Positions 1 to 12,876 of a stretch of 64,000 nt of DNA are shown one piece after another; positions within the stretch are counted from its first letter, which is position 1; each line of letters starts with the position of its first letter. The notes beneath the pieces were generated by a model. The model saw only the letters and a list, made by a program, of their open reading frames with translations, did not search any database and had not been told where the DNA came from. Both the position numbers and the translations under genes were made by a program. This DNA comes from Nereocystis luetkeana. Taxonomy: Eukaryota; Sar; Phaeophyceae; Laminariales; Laminariaceae. The stretch spans positions 1,723,501 through 1,787,500 of the forward strand of contig JARUPZ010000004.1 of assembly GCA_031213475.1 (NCBI GenBank), read 5' to 3'.

Positions 1-1912
1 GTAACCGCAAGAAAATGAAAAACCACCAACCTCTAAAAAAAACACCGGCGTATTGCAATATCGCCCCGTCTGGGTCCGCCATAAAATAGGCTACCCCTGA
101 ATAATTTGGAGTATCTCTATACAGTAGGACAAAAAAGCAGGATGGATACTGGCTGTACTGGTGTACGTACAGCACGGCGAACCCCCGCTTTTGATGAGGC
201 GGACGATCACTCAGGGATGTGCTGTCAAAAGGTATTTCAGCACATAAATACATCCTACTTGGAAACGGAGTATGTGAGCTGCACCCAAGCTTCGTACTTC
301 AAAGTTTCAGAAACAAATGATGGTAATAAACAAGAGTCCAGAGTTTTTTTGTCCCTTTTTGCCCTTTTTTGGACCCACTAACTTATTGTAGAGCAGGACA
401 AGCGTTGCCCTGCTGTTCCCTAGGCGTTATCATTTGATGCAAGGCTTGGGACAGAGGTATGGGAAATTCAGGGATTGGTCGAGCTTAGAAGAGCGGCCAA
501 AGAGCAAGAAGGACACGTTCGCAAAGACGTCGGCTAGCAACAATACACCCATGTGCATTAAATTTGGGGTAGGAGCGAAAAAAAAAGCGACGGTAGAATA
601 ACACTATGATGCAGAGGTCAGATGCATTTTGGGTAGGAGCGAATATTTGCAAGCATAGACGCGAGAACTACATACATACTACTGCAAACGATAAGGTCGG
701 CAGAGTACCATTGCCCAGTCATCGGGACTCAATCGTTGACCCGCAAAAAAATACCAGTCATTATGAAGGACCGAGTCCAAGAGTACGTCAAAATACTGGA
801 ACGACAAAGTGTTCGTGAGTCTTAAGAGTGTCTGGAGGACTTGAACAGACTGAGTCCTCGCGAGCTACATGGGTACTTGAATTCGAACCATAAAATTGAA
901 AAACAATAGTACAGTCGAATCGCGCAGATTGCGATGTGTTTTTTTTGTTTTTGCTTCGACTTAGCGTGACAACACCCATACCAAATAAGACGCCGCAGTA
1001 AAATTCAAGATGCCAAAAGGCATACATACGATGAGAATTTTTTCCGATTATCGTTGAGTGCATGCACCTCGTTAACAAAACTCTGCAGACTAAACACACT
1101 ATGTAAATACAGCTGGGCCCAATAACTTACTACCGCTCGTGGGAATGACATATTTTGTTCCGCGGGCTTTTCGGGTACACTACGAGAAGACTAACTATTA
1201 CCATCCGCCTGGCGGACAGCAAACGTTCGGTGACAGCCGTGATTTTGTTGGGGGTTGGCATACCCCTTTTATTAGGCTCCTGCGAGTGAATCGAAGTATT
1301 TCAGCGATTTTGGGGAAAAACAATTGCTGCAGGAGCGCGTAACTTCGATGTCACGAAGCTCTCTCACAACTCACTTCTGGCTGCCTACGACTGATGTCTG
1401 GCGCACCCGACGCCCTCGCACAGCGATCAGGAGCGTCCCTCAAATACGCGGGCTGTGGTTTTTTGTGACGACGAGCTGTAGCTACCCGCAAGTGAAATAC
1501 AAACGTCCAGTTGCGGGAGATATATATATCTGACCGGGTATATTTCTCCCCCCCCCCCAATTTCGACCCATTCCGATCAATTTCGACCACTGCAACACCC
1601 AGCCACACACCGCAATGGTACATGGTGCCAAGTATGCCAGGAGTAGCTAGTCAGGAGACAGCACTTTCACCCCTCGACAAGAAAATTACGTTACCTCGAC
1701 ATGCCTTGCGTGAGACCAAACTACTGCGCTTCAGTGTAAAACACTCGGCCCTAGATCCTTGACAGCGCGCGTTTGGCGTTGCTTGACATGTCTCCTGACA
1801 TCTTTGCATCGACAGTTGAGAACGAAGCCTAAGGATGTTGCGATCCCCTATAACGAGAGGGAATCCCCTTAGCCTTTTGGGAGTCCCGTAAGGGAAATAG
1901 AACCCTCTAACT
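1..1912. other. no gene seen
   Basis: Open frames are short and unlike any family. Only small homopolymers (such as a C run at 1,549) stand out. Confidence 0.4.
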
Positions 1913-3860
1913 GGGTCCACCTCAATATTAGGTAAATGAGTAGAAGTGTCCATTCGACTTCCAAAATTCCCATTTTGGGTTCCATATTTTCCAAAGCTTT
2001 CCTTTTGACTTCCAAAAATTCCATTTTTGACTTCCAAATGGAAGTTTCGGAAGTCGAAATAGAAGTTTTGGTGAGCTGGGTTCACCACTTTGTAGACATA
2101 ATAGCTTTCCCAAGGAATATCCCTATATCGCTGTTACCTGTATATATATGCTTGTACTGCGACTATAAGTAGCAAAATAATAAGAAAAAAAAACTGGGGG
2201 GGGTGGGGGGGGGCGTTCTATGGTGCTTTCGATGCTGGGTTCAATTACCGGGTCCCGACGTTTTTTTGTTTTTCGTCCGACGATCTTTGACCATTCGACG
2301 ATTTCTGACCGTTTACGATTCGCGCTTCGCGCTCACGGCGTCCGCCGGCCCCTGCGGAGGGCTCATTTTATTTCTGTACTTTATGGGTAGGAGCGGGGAC
2401 TAAAAGGGACCACATTCGGGTGGGATCGGTTCCGGGTCGGATCAGGTGAGCCAAGCAGGGTCCTACTTTGTTTTCCCTCTTTAACGGACATATTCCCAGG
2501 AAAGTAGTTTTTACCATGTATGTGGAGGACTTTACGGGTCGTGGAAGTGGGAATGCAGTCGGGTGGAAGTTTCCAACTGGAAGCGCCCATGTCAGCACAA
2601 ATGAAGTCCATGCCAGATAAAGTTCCATGCGTCCACGCGGTAACTTCAATTTCCGTCCTACCATCTCTACTCCTTTACGCAAGCACGACTTCCACCTTCC
2701 ACCTGCTTCCATTCCTTTCAATAATGAGCTTCCAGTATTTTCATTTCACATCTGCTTTTACGGAATCTTCCCTCTACGTCCATCAACACTTCCTCTCACT
2801 CTCACGTTTTCCAACGGTGTACGAGGAACCCTTCTACGTAATCCCATCAACTTTCACCCATCCGCTTTCATGCACCGCCTTTGAACTTCCAAAACTTCCA
2901 TCATGCTTGTTGTATCATCGCAGAAACTTCCATCTACGTAGACACTTGGAATCACTCCCCCATGCACGCGTAACTTCCACCTAGTTCCACGTACTTCCAC
3001 CCACTTCCATCCAACTTCGGCAAGGACCGCTTGGCTTCCAAAACGTCCACTAGACTTTTTATTTCACCGAAGCTCCAATCTGCGTCCACAGACGCTTCTG
3101 TCCCACTCCCATATTTTTGCTTAACTTCCACCTATTTCTACGTAGTTCCCACCCACCTTCATTCAACTTCCAACTATTATGGGGGACCGTAGTTAATAGG
3201 ACCTATGGTATACATAAAACCTATATATTTAACAATTTTTACTAACAACATTTGGTCCTATTAACTATGGTCCCCCGTAATACTACAGTTTGAATATTTA
3301 TGATCGGTATAACTCAGATTGCCATGGAAACTATCACGTACGTACGCAGACGATCCCATCCACTTCCATATGCAAGCTTAATTTCCGCCTGCTTCCAGGC
3401 ACATATATTACCTTCCATTTATCCAACTTCCAAAGCTCACACGTGACTCGTATTTTCACGGAAACTTACACCCGCGTTTGCCGAAGCCTACATACACTCC
3501 CATATGCACGTATCACTCCCACCTACTTCCACGTACTCCCACCTACTTGCATCCACTTCCATTCGACTTACAACAGAGATGTGTGGCTTTTATCCCCGTG
3601 GAAAGCTCCCGTCTACGTTCGCAGACGCTTCTATCCACTCCTATATGCAGCGTGATCTCCGTCTACTTCCACGTACTTGCATACACTTCCATCAAACTTC
3701 CATAGCTCCCATTTATCTTCCACAATTTCCATTTATCCTCAGCTTCCACGGAAACGTCCAGGTTGGTGCATAAAAGTGTATACTGTACCCCCCCCCATTA
3801 GCAATATTAACCTCCACCTACTTCCACGTTCTTCCATCGACTTGCATTTACCTCCCAAAG
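1913..3860 (+). repeat. ACTTCCA-rich dispersed repeat, long copy
   Basis: Starts with GGGTCCACCTCAATATTAGG and is then filled with degenerate ACTTCCAYC units (for example 2,985-3,015, 3,520-3,560, 3,655-3,720). A MITE (3,175-3,283) is inserted in it. Long open frames here are by-products of the repeat. Confidence 0.6.
3175..3283 (+). mobile_element. MITE family 1, copy 1
   Basis: About 108 bp with terminal inverted repeats of about 28 bases (GGGGGACCRTAGTTAATAGG at each end), flanked by TA. No coding capacity. The TA target suggests mobilisation by a Tc1/mariner-like transposase. Confidence 0.8.
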
Positions 3861-5724
3861 CTAACATTTTAATGATATTTACATGCGAACTATCATCAGC
3901 GTCCGTTCGGCGTGGATGGGGCCCAAATCCTCCGTTTAGCTTCTGTTTAGCTCGCACACCTTACTGTCATCTTCCACACAAACCACAAATATTTAGCAGT
4001 GTAGTACAGATGACTACGAAGTTATCTCCTAAAGGGAGCTACTGCGTGCTTTGTACGCATAACGAGGGCGTTTGGTTGCTGGAATCACGGTTTGCGCGAT
4101 GTCAGAAGCGGCCGAAGGTGGGGGCTGGGGGAATACCACATGTACAACGTCGACCAATCTCTCGGTGGCAAGACGCGTCTTGATTTGTTAGTTGTGAGGT
4201 AAATCAATTGAGTGTGAGCGGCATCATGCTTTGTTGGGTGGGCTCGGTAATGTCTAGGGGCGGCGTAAATCCTTCGCCAAATATTCTTCTTTGACATTTT
4301 TCGTGTAAAGTACGCTACGTTTGAATGGATCAATTTTCACATCACCCACCCGATACACAACTGGAAAACAACGCTCTCTGCCTGGTACCAGTGGGATGTT
4401 TTCTCCAACGGCCAATATCGGATTGAGGAGTAGTTCCATTGAGGTAGACATGCACCGAAACTTTCACCGTGCATTTGAACATCTTGCGAACCTAGGGCAT
4501 ATAGCATTTTCCACGATGACGGGTAAGATATTTCATTGCAGCTGGATTCCCGATCTAGACCATGTGGTTAGGTTGAACCCGTGCAAGCTTCATGGTGTAG
4601 GACAGGTTTCCTGGGTTGGATCTGCCTTATGCTAATCCTGCTGAACATCTCCAACCCTAGCCCTATTTTACTGCGGTAGATGAGCTAGATCGTGATCTGT
4701 CCAACGTGTGGTACATTGTCACGCGTTCTTGGTGTTAGTTATTTTTATCTGAATGTTTTGTAGGGATAGTCACTAGCAGCCTTACATGTGAGATTACGTA
4801 CGTTGGCACCCACAAGACTTGTATCAATACACTTGCATAAGGAGCAACGCCGAGCGGCCAGAGGCTAAAAGAGTGTCCGCGTGGCGATATCAATACCTAA
4901 AAACTAAGCCACTACGGCCACGCATACTAATGATAGCCCATAAATGTTTTATATGTATATACATTTTGCTGGGTTGGCGTCGGTTGGCAACGACGCTGTA
5001 AAACACATCGCTCCACTCACTAAGTGATCTGTAGGCTACTAGGGTACACTACGTTGCCTTTACTATGTTTTATGTTGTTGGTCTCCAAAACTGGCGGCCA
5101 AGTTACATCGTTTGTCAGGGGGGGGGGCGGGGTGTGTGTGCGTGGAGGGGGTGTACTCGATAGGAGAGAAGTACTCGATATCATGCATGGCCGTAGTCGT
5201 ATGACCATAGACCCTCGCATCTCTACAATGCCGGGGCGGAGCATGTCGGTTTTCACCGACCAGGCAGATATTGCTTGCACCAAGCGCGAAGCACCGTGAG
5301 GTGTCCGGCAAGTCACATGAAAGGTGAGCTGCATCCTACTAAGAACCGCTTTTGAGGCGGACGTCTAGATGGATGGCAGCTTCAATGAGTTAATTCACTT
5401 TCCGGTGTAAGCACTTCCAGAGACAACAATGGGAGTACTATATAACTGCCTGTTGGGTGCCTTACCTTGAACACGACGTGATACGATCAATTCCCTTCTG
5501 CGGAGTAAAGGTTATTTACCTCGCACAAATGATCTAACTCGACAACTAGCTGTGGGCGACCGCCAAGAACCAAACAAACGAAAAAACGGTACCCAGGTTG
5601 TCTAGCTCACGTAGTGAGCGGCATGTTTTAGAGTGTCGTTGCCAACAGACGCCAACCCAACCTATATAAAATAGGGGGTGAGGGGGGGAATCTTTACTCC
5701 GCGCAAAGGCAATTGTCGTTGTTT
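3861..5724. other. no gene seen
   Basis: Unrecognised frames only. A 60-base stretch near 5,250-5,310 is an inverted relative of 6,205-6,260 (CACCTCAC.GC.CTTCGCGC). Confidence 0.4.
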
Positions 5725-6000
5725 GTTGTTGTTGTTCTCACATTAACTCAAAATTGAATGCAGTCCGTGGTCGCAGGACAGGCTCCAATAACTCTGGAGT
5801 GGAAGAAATACCTCAAGTAAAAAACAGAGGAAAAAAACAAAAAACCAGCATACATACGCAATCCACCACTGCGGACACCAGGGAAGCAAAAAGGAGACTA
5901 TTAATAGCAGACAAAAACCTAGAAAAGAAGATGAAGCCAAGCGAAAAAACAAAAACAAAACAAAAACAGACGGAGATAGCAAAACGCAAAAAACAATAAA
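5725..6000 (-). mobile_element. LINE 3' tail fragment
   Basis: The complement matches 63,835-63,985 (GTTTTTGTCTGCTATTAATA, CCCTGGTGTCCGCAGTGG) and then the tail box with GACCACGGACTGCA. It ends in gttaatgtgagaacaacaac, an (AAC)n-like 3' end. Confidence 0.65.
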
Positions 6001-6413
6001 ATCGTATCACGTGCCAGTAGTGTCTATGGCAAGGCAGCCACGTGGCACCCACATCGTAGTTAAACATCAGCCTCGGTAATGCTCCTGGAAGTGGCCACAC
6101 AGGAAAAACAAATTGGAAGCTTTGGACGTGGTTTTCCATATTATCCTACAAGAAGGTCCCCCTCTCAAAAGGTACAAGTAGGAAGCAGTTCGCCAATATT
6201 GCGATGCACGAAACACCTCACAGCACTTCGCGCATGGTGCAGGCGACGTCTGCAACGAACGGCGTCCTCAGACTCCGTGATGCCATTGGCAGAGTGGTGA
6301 CGTCGTCAATCGTGCGAGTGGATGTCTTTTGTGTACATCATCTATCCTGCGGAGAGTGCATTTCTTGGGTATTCCCAATTTGTAAAGCTGAGTCTCAGCT
6401 GCGGTAATTGCTA

Positions 6414-6463
6414 CTCTGTCTGTCTGTCTGTCTGTCTTTCTGTCTGTCTGTCTGTCTGTCTGT
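6414..6463 (+). repeat. (TCTG)n microsatellite
   Basis: About twelve TCTG units with one interruption. Confidence 0.9.
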
Positions 6464-6599
6464 CCGCGTGGATTATATTTTCGAACTTTTTCCAATGGTC
6501 GATATACAAGGTCCTCAGAGATGATATGCGTACGACGTATTCAACCCTTACCGACCTTATGTACTGGAACATTCCATTCCACCGGGAAAATTCAGGCTA

Positions 6600-6850
6600 G
6601 TAGAACATCCACTAGACCGTACCATCGTACCATACCACATGCCGTGTTTTTCCTACATACCATATCACCAGCATACCATATTGCATACCGTGTTTTTTCC
6701 ATATGGTACATCAAACCGAAACCATCATAGCATACCACCAACATACAATATCACATGACGCGTGTTTCCCATGTAGTATATTATACCGTAGTACTACCAT
6801 ACCATATACCTGATACCGGCATACGATATCTCATCAAGTACACAAAAAGA
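6600..6850 (+). repeat. degenerate CATACCATATCAC minisatellite
   Basis: Units of about 55 bases built from ACATACCATATCACCAGCAT, GCATACCGTGTTTTTTCC and variants. Confidence 0.55.
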
Positions 6851-6959
6851 GCATACGTTGTTGGTGTAAGGTGATGAGGTGATACATGAGGTGAGGGTGC
6901 AAGGTGGTGAGGTGATACACGAGAAGATGAAGGTGCAAAGGGAGAGTGCTGGCACCAGG

Positions 6960-7080
6960 AAGCAGCAGCAGCCGCAACGGCAACAGCAGCCCCAGCAGTC
7001 ACGTCTGCAACAGCAGCAGCAGGATCAAGTGGACACGCTAAGCGCTTGCGACGATCGCCCCGAAGAACAGCAGCAGAGAC
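6960..7080 (+). repeat. CAG-rich tract within a 198-codon open frame
   Basis: Imperfect CAG/CAA runs encode Gln-rich sequence in the frame 6,879-7,475 (KQQQPQRQQQPQQ, LQQQQQDQ). The frame also contains three loose copies of a CACAAGAGCAT unit. With no family match or splice support it is more likely a low-complexity repeat than a gene. Confidence 0.5.
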
Positions 7081-8299
7081 AAGTGCACAAGAGCATGCCA
7101 TCGCTCGTTAGACATTATACTGCTGTACCAAAACGCTTCTTGGGGATCTCTTATGTGACTAGCGATGGCAGAGCGTCAAGCGCACAAGAGCATATGCAGC
7201 CAGGGCGACAGAGCTGGAACGAGTATAGATACCATACTGTTGTCCCAACATCACAACTACACAAGAGCATGCGAGCGCGCGACGAGCAACACCACAAGCA
7301 CACAACAAGAAGAGCATTCCTTGAGTACGACAGAGCAAGAGGATCTAAAAAGTTGAAAACTTTACAGTCGATTTTTTATTACTTCGCCTTCATTTTCCGC
7401 TCCTCGTCGTATGTTTCGGTACTCTCGAAAATTTCCCCGCTGTTGAAAACACGTTTCAATCTGTGGTTGGTGTAAACAACCGACACATGTTTCATTCATT
7501 GCCCAACAGAGTGTCGTCAGCTCTGTGAACGCTTGTCGGGGATCTCTTACATTAATTTCGCGGTCTTGGGCCGAAGAGTTCACCGGGCAAATCCCCCTTT
7601 CGTGTGAGCGCTTATTACTCGCCAGTTGACCTCTACTTAGGTCGGGCGTTGAAAATACAGCCTGTGTGCCGGGTTGTGCTTTGCAGTTTGTTGTGGGGTT
7701 TGTTGTGCTCCGTGTGCTCGATATTGTCGGCGAAATATTGTGCTCGATAGTTTTCAGTTACAACGAGAGGCTGTCGGGTGCGTCACGCGTGCTGGATCGG
7801 GGTGCCCCTACACGCCGCATTGTTGCTGTTGTAGGGCGATAGCCGCGAGATCATACTACGCCGAGAAGTGGGTTGTACTTGGGTTGGGGGTTTGGATCGT
7901 ATGGCGGTGCTTTATGTGCGTTGTTGCTACAGCGCTGTGGCTTCTCCTGCTGCATGCTGTGGCAGAGGTGTGTGGTGTGCTGTACGATGTGCCACACTAT
8001 GAAAAGGAAATTACCAGAAGGGCTTACTACCAAATACTACTGTAGTTATAGGTCGGACACTGTTTGCCCTGTGCTCTCAGCGCTCCTCAGCGATTCTTGG
8101 ACATATTTTTTGCGTTTTTCGTGCTACCGCGAGAAGCGGTTCACATGGCGGTACAAAAGTGTCTCATCGTGATCTCCGACCTTAAAGGTGTTGGCAGCGG
8201 CTTCGGGTCGGGCGTGCTTGCACCGTGCCCTAGCTGCCGACTGACTGGGTGTGAGTACGCCCGCTGTGAGTTCGACCAGTCGAGTGGTCGGTAGTTGAT

Positions 8300-8730
8300 T
8301 CATATCAGTCTCGTAGTCGAATATGTTCGTTTGACGGCCCACCTTTGTCCAGTCGGGCCTACGTTTGGCCCGTCACTAAAAAAAATATTTCTCGCCATTG
8401 GGACGTCCTCGATAGCTGTGGTCGGATGTGCTGTGCTCGTAACGTTTTCTAAAAATGCTAGCTGTGGGTAGGACTATTACCGGGGACCATACTAAATAGA
8501 ATAGAATATTGTTAGTAAAAAAAGGTAAATATATAGGATTTTGTGTGTATCGTAGGTCCTATTGAATGTGTTGAGTGGGCCATACTCGACTTATCGCAGG
8601 CTCGTGGCCGAAGAGTTTGGGTGACGGCTCACCTTTGCCCCGGCAGGCGTGCCTTTGACCCCTCAAACCTTCTTCTGAAATATATTAGTTTACAGCATTG
8701 GGATGTCTCCTTAACGGCTAACCATAAAGG
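8300..8730 (+). repeat. diverged direct repeat of about 130 bp
   Basis: TTGACGGCCCACCTTTGTCC at 8,331 and GTGACGGCTCACCTTTGCCC at 8,620 start parallel segments ending CATTGGGACGTCCTC / CATTGGGATGTCTCC. A decayed MITE copy sits between them. Confidence 0.55.
8475..8578 (-). mobile_element. MITE family 1, decayed copy 3
   Basis: The left end TATTACCGGGGACCATACTA and interior AATATTGTTAGTAAAA match copy 2; the right terminal repeat is eroded. Confidence 0.65.
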
Positions 8731-10162
8731 CGTCAACCGACATCTATGCTCGCTCGTGACGGTAAAAATATTGTGTTTTCGATGTCAGCACCCAGATTGG
8801 ACCTCTGCTACTTTGGCCGAAACGGGAGATGCCGCATCCTCCGCGACTTTTGATAGCCCATGGCGGCAATAGTGTGGGGAACACGGGCTGGGGTGGCAGG
8901 TGTCATGCTCCGCCGTTGCTTGTGTGTTGAGGGTTGGGTGCTTCAGAAACGAGACTTGAAATCCTGATTCCGGCTATTTTACGTGTGAAAGCACTAGTTT
9001 TGCGGACAACTGTCGAGATTCGTAGGCTATAGCATATGGTCGCGAAACGAGCGTCGCGAGCCTCTTCGGCTGCTGTGCACGCCGGGGGACTAGACGCCGT
9101 AAGGCAGAGAGGATGGGGTCTTTGACGTCGACCGAATCGGATGAGCCTACGCCGCGGGAGAGGCGGTACGGGGGTGGGGGTACAAACCGTGTGTACGGAA
9201 ACAGTTTTGAAACACACAGAGCTGGCTCACAGCGACATATACATCGTGGAGTTTTGGCTGTGTCGTGAAGGCGTTTTATGTTCTCATGTACATGCAAAAA
9301 AAAGAAGAAGTGAAGAACGAGGACAGGTATGCAGGTATGTGCGCGTTACGCTCATCCTGCAGCATGTTCCGTTGCTAACCCTCGAAGGTAAGATATATGC
9401 CTTTCCTCGTCGTGACTGCTACGAATGGAATACCCACTCGGTGAGACTCGAACCTACCTGACTTCAACAGGGACGAGCTTCACCCAGTACAAAGTAACTC
9501 AATCGGGGACCGGGGTTGGGATCGCCAATTTAACGTCACTCGTCGTGCCCCACGGTGCTCCCCTGCCTTGACTGCTGTGGCGATAGCGGACTCGGGCGTA
9601 CGTGATGTGGTACACTATTGCTGTTACTGCCGCTACTCTGCTGCGGCTGCTGCTGCTCTGCTGCTTCTTCGTGCAGCTGCTGTGTTGTTCTGCTGTTGCT
9701 GGTGCTGGTGCTGCTCACGCCGTCCGCCTCACGGAGTATGGCGGCCCGGAATATAGTATGATGCCTTTCCTCCTCGTGCGCCACCGGACTCCCCTTCCTC
9801 GACTAATGTGCCAGGGGCAGCCAGGGGCAGCCTCGGGCGTGCATGCTGGGCTACTGCGGTTGCTCCTGTCGCTGTCCTGCACCTGCTCTGGTACTGCTGC
9901 TATGCACGTGCTACTACTGTGCTGTTCTGCTGCTGCTCTTGCCATGTCTGCGATACGTTTTTGCTGCTAACCCCCGTGAGAATGGTTATTATCCAAGTCA
10001 CCCCCTCTCGGGGATGTGTCTCCGCATCTTCAAGTTGAAAGACGGATCCATCTGCTTCGGAGGCTGTATGAGTACCGTCTCGTGATAGATATTTGTTTGG
10101 CGCCTCGGCGGAGGTCGCGTGCCAGCGTAGTTTTCGTACGAGATGCGTACCTGTACGCTAAG

Positions 10163-10163
10163 T

Positions 10164-10200
<37 letters not shown>
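10163..10200 (+). repeat. (CTG)n microsatellite
   Basis: Twelve or so uninterrupted CTG units after TTGTTG; a broader CTG-rich zone covers 9,610-9,960. Confidence 0.9.
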
Positions 10201-10201
<1 letters not shown>

Positions 10202-10754
10202 CCTGCTGCTGAGTTTGCTCCACCAATGTAATCGCCGGCGATTCGCACTGTCGATTAGCTTGATCGGCTGCTGCTCAACGTTCTGCTTTATGGACACCAA
10301 GCGTCTCGTGCGTGACACTTGAAAAAGAAAAGTGCTGGTTGCTGCTCTACGAACGAGTTGTGTGTTGTTGTGCCGGATGGCGGATGCCAATGGAAATGGT
10401 CGCTTTTTTTGGTGCTTCCAGCGTTTGTTTCATTTCACGCATAAATAATTAGTTTTATAATGCACCCCTTGGCAGTACTGTCGCACTAACAACCTCGAGT
10501 TGCGTACCTGTACGCGTTCATCCATCACGGCCATGCGCGGAGCCACCGGCTGGCGTCAGCCCGCTGCTGCGAAGCCCCTCTTGTATTGTCGTATTTTATG
10601 TCCTTGGTCGGAAAACATATTTCACGCGAGTCGTTCCACATTTGGCATGGTATAGGACTCCATAGGTAGGTGCCTTTTCTCCAATGTTCCCTAAATATGT
10701 ACACATTCGTAGTATTAAGGGTGTCTATTATAGTACGACCAAGAGTCGTGCCGA

Positions 10755-11600
10755 TCACTTTGTATCTACGAGACTGAGTATCTGTAGCCGTCGTGCGTAC
10801 AAGCGTACTACCTGTGAACCCGCTACAGACCACTTGTGCCGCCGTCGATCTGTCACTTACGTCGTTCCCACTCTTCTAGTAATAGGAACATGTGCAAGAG
10901 TCTGGTGCATCATTGCTATTAATACTAACAAGACGAAAAAACTAATTCGCTTTCATTTTGCGATCTATCTTCTGTGTGGTGCAGACATCTTCTGTCTATA
11001 TTCCTTAGGTTCATTCTTATCGGAGAGCGTTTATTCCATAATTCCACAAGTTTGGAAATAATTGGAGATAATAATCAATATACAGAGAAGGCGTTCTGTC
11101 ACTATTCGTGAAATTCCCCAGAAGAACCGAAAATATCAAGTTCGTAAACATTCCAATATTTGGAAAACAAAAACAGGAAGATATGGAAGATTGATAAATT
11201 GCGCGAAAAAAACGTCGAAAAATTGGGGAAAAAGCTCTCCGATAAAAAGTATGACCCTTGAGCCGGTCGATTACTTTGTAACTACTTCTTGGGGGCATTA
11301 TAATTCGCATATATCTTGCGATACGCTGTGTGGTACAGACAGGCTCTGTCTATTTTGTCTGTCGATTACTTTGTGACCGCCGTAGATTTCGGTACTCTTA
11401 TCTTTCGCAGTACAGAGACCTCTTCTCAATCCGTCGTTTGCTTTGAAGTAGAGCACACCGCAGCCGCAGTGTCAACTTGAACGCAAATAAATGGTAACTT
11501 GCTTTTTTCCAAGCCTATGTGTGGTACAGACAATGTAACATGTTGTTCTGTCTAATTAATATTGATCGTCTGTCGATCACTTTGTCACCGTCGTATATTT
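10755..11600 (+). repeat. repeated TGTGTGGTACAGACA module
   Basis: TGTGTGGTRCAGACA is followed by TCTGTCTA at about 10,973, 11,327 and 11,519, and TCGATYACTTTGTRACCG-type words occur at about 10,755, 11,266, 11,363 and 11,573. MITE family 2 lies inside. Confidence 0.5.
11014..11248 (+). mobile_element. MITE family 2, copy 1
   Basis: 235 bp with inverted ends TTCTTATCGGAGAG / CTCTCCGATAAAAA. The interior matches the copy at 34,841 (GGAAATAATTGGAGATA, GCGTTCTGTCACTATTC, TTGCGCGAAA). No coding capacity. Confidence 0.72.
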
Positions 11601-11679
11601 CGTCTCCCCGATTTAAGAGAACGAATACCTGGTGAACAGTTTTGTTTGCAAGCTAACTGGTACCTGGTACAAGGCACCT

Positions 11680-11893
11680 GGTAGATTGTTTCTCCTAGTT
11701 TTTGCTTTCATTTGTTTTTCTCTTTCGATTTGTCTACTTCATGTTTTTGTTTTCTCTTCGATTGTTTCCTTTCGTTTCTCTATTTTTCCATATAATGTGT
11801 ATGTCGTGCCTGTCGTATCTAGTATGATGACATGGCATTGCATTGCCCACTGCTGTGCTTACTGCATACCTGGTACGTGGCAACGTAGTATCA
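11680..11893 (+). repeat. dispersed repeat B, copy 1
   Basis: Shares GATTGTTTCTC, TTTGCTTTCATTT, and TGTCGTGCCTGTCGTATCTA with 25,345-25,690. It ends at GGCAACGTAGTAT where LINE 3' sequence begins. Origin unknown; it may be part of a larger transposon. Confidence 0.6.
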
Positions 11894-12875
11894 ACCGTTG
11901 ACGCCAACGCACGTGCGCAGAATGTCAGGGATAAGGGGGGGGGCGAAAAGGGGACGAGGGGGAATGGAGGGGGGGAGGGGGAGGCGGTCTGCCCAACAGA
12001 CTGAAGCCTGGGTATGGCCACCATCGTCACGATGCGCTCTCTCTTCTTTGGACCCAAATAACTAGCATGGTGCCACCTGCGCAACTTTGCGTGTCTGTGT
12101 GCTCTAGTGCCTGCCTTTCGTATTGACTTTCCCCTCCGCCCGTGTTTGTCCCTTTTTGTCCGTTCTTTTCATCTTTCTTTCTTTCCCGTTTTACCTCTAA
12201 GTCTTTGTGTCTCTGTTTGTATCTTCCGTTTTGCTTTTTTGCTTTTTTTTGCTATCTGCTTTTGTTTTCTGCCTTGTATCGTCTGCTTTTTTTATATTTT
12301 TATCTGCTACCTGGTAGTCTCTTTTTTTCTTCCCTGGTGTCCGTAGTGGCGGAGTGCGTATGCCTGTTTTTTTGTTCTTATCTCTGTTCTACACCCCTCG
12401 CGAAGCGTTCGAGCCTGAAATCTGCGAAAATTTGCGCATTCTCTTGTGTTGTGTGTGTCCTTCCTTACTTGATTTCTCGCTTTTTATTGCTTCCTTGCCC
12501 GACTTGAACTTTTTTTCTCTCTCTTCAATTTTGGACGCGTGATTTTTTTTCCGATTTTTGATTTCGATTTTCGACGTCGAGTTGCTATTTTCACCCTTTC
12601 GATTTTTTTTTCTGGGTAGTATGTGGTCTTTTCGGTTTCTGTGGCGACTTGTACTACTACAGCGTACCGCATGTACCTGATACGTACGCGCGCGGGCCTC
12701 CATTTTTATGTTTTGTCTGAGGTGTAGATGTGCTTCAGTTATCGTGTGTACTGCTCTTTGCTTGTTTTATTTTTTTACCGAGATATTTCTTCCACTCCAG
12801 AGTTATTGAAGCCTGTCCTGCGACCACGGACTGCATTGTATTGTGGCGTTGAGTTAATGTGATAACAACAGACAA
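11893..12875 (+). mobile_element. LINE 3' region, 5'-truncated copy
   Basis: Joins the dispersed repeat at 11,680-11,893 exactly at a Trunc point (CAACCGTTGACGCC) and then follows the 63,490-64,000 sequence, including the G-run block, CTGCCCAACAGACTGAAGCC and the T-rich stretch. It ends in the tail box (AACTCTGGAGTGG complement) and gttaatgtgataacaac. Only non-coding and C-terminal ORF remnants are present. Confidence 0.7.
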
Positions 12876-12876
12876 C

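Larger units (their letters stand above)
7476..10160. other. no gene seen apart from listed repeats
   Basis: A 123-codon + frame (7,674-8,045) is Cys/Val-rich and unrecognised; CTG-rich low complexity dominates 9,610-9,960. Confidence 0.4.

Noticed and set aside
2520-2984. 154-codon + strand open frame
   Set aside because: It lies wholly in the ACTTCCA repeat; its Phe/Ser/Thr/Leu-rich translation is a by-product of the repeat unit.
4254-4451. 65-codon - strand frame that looked protein-like
   Set aside because: No domain could be named and no supporting neighbour exon was found.
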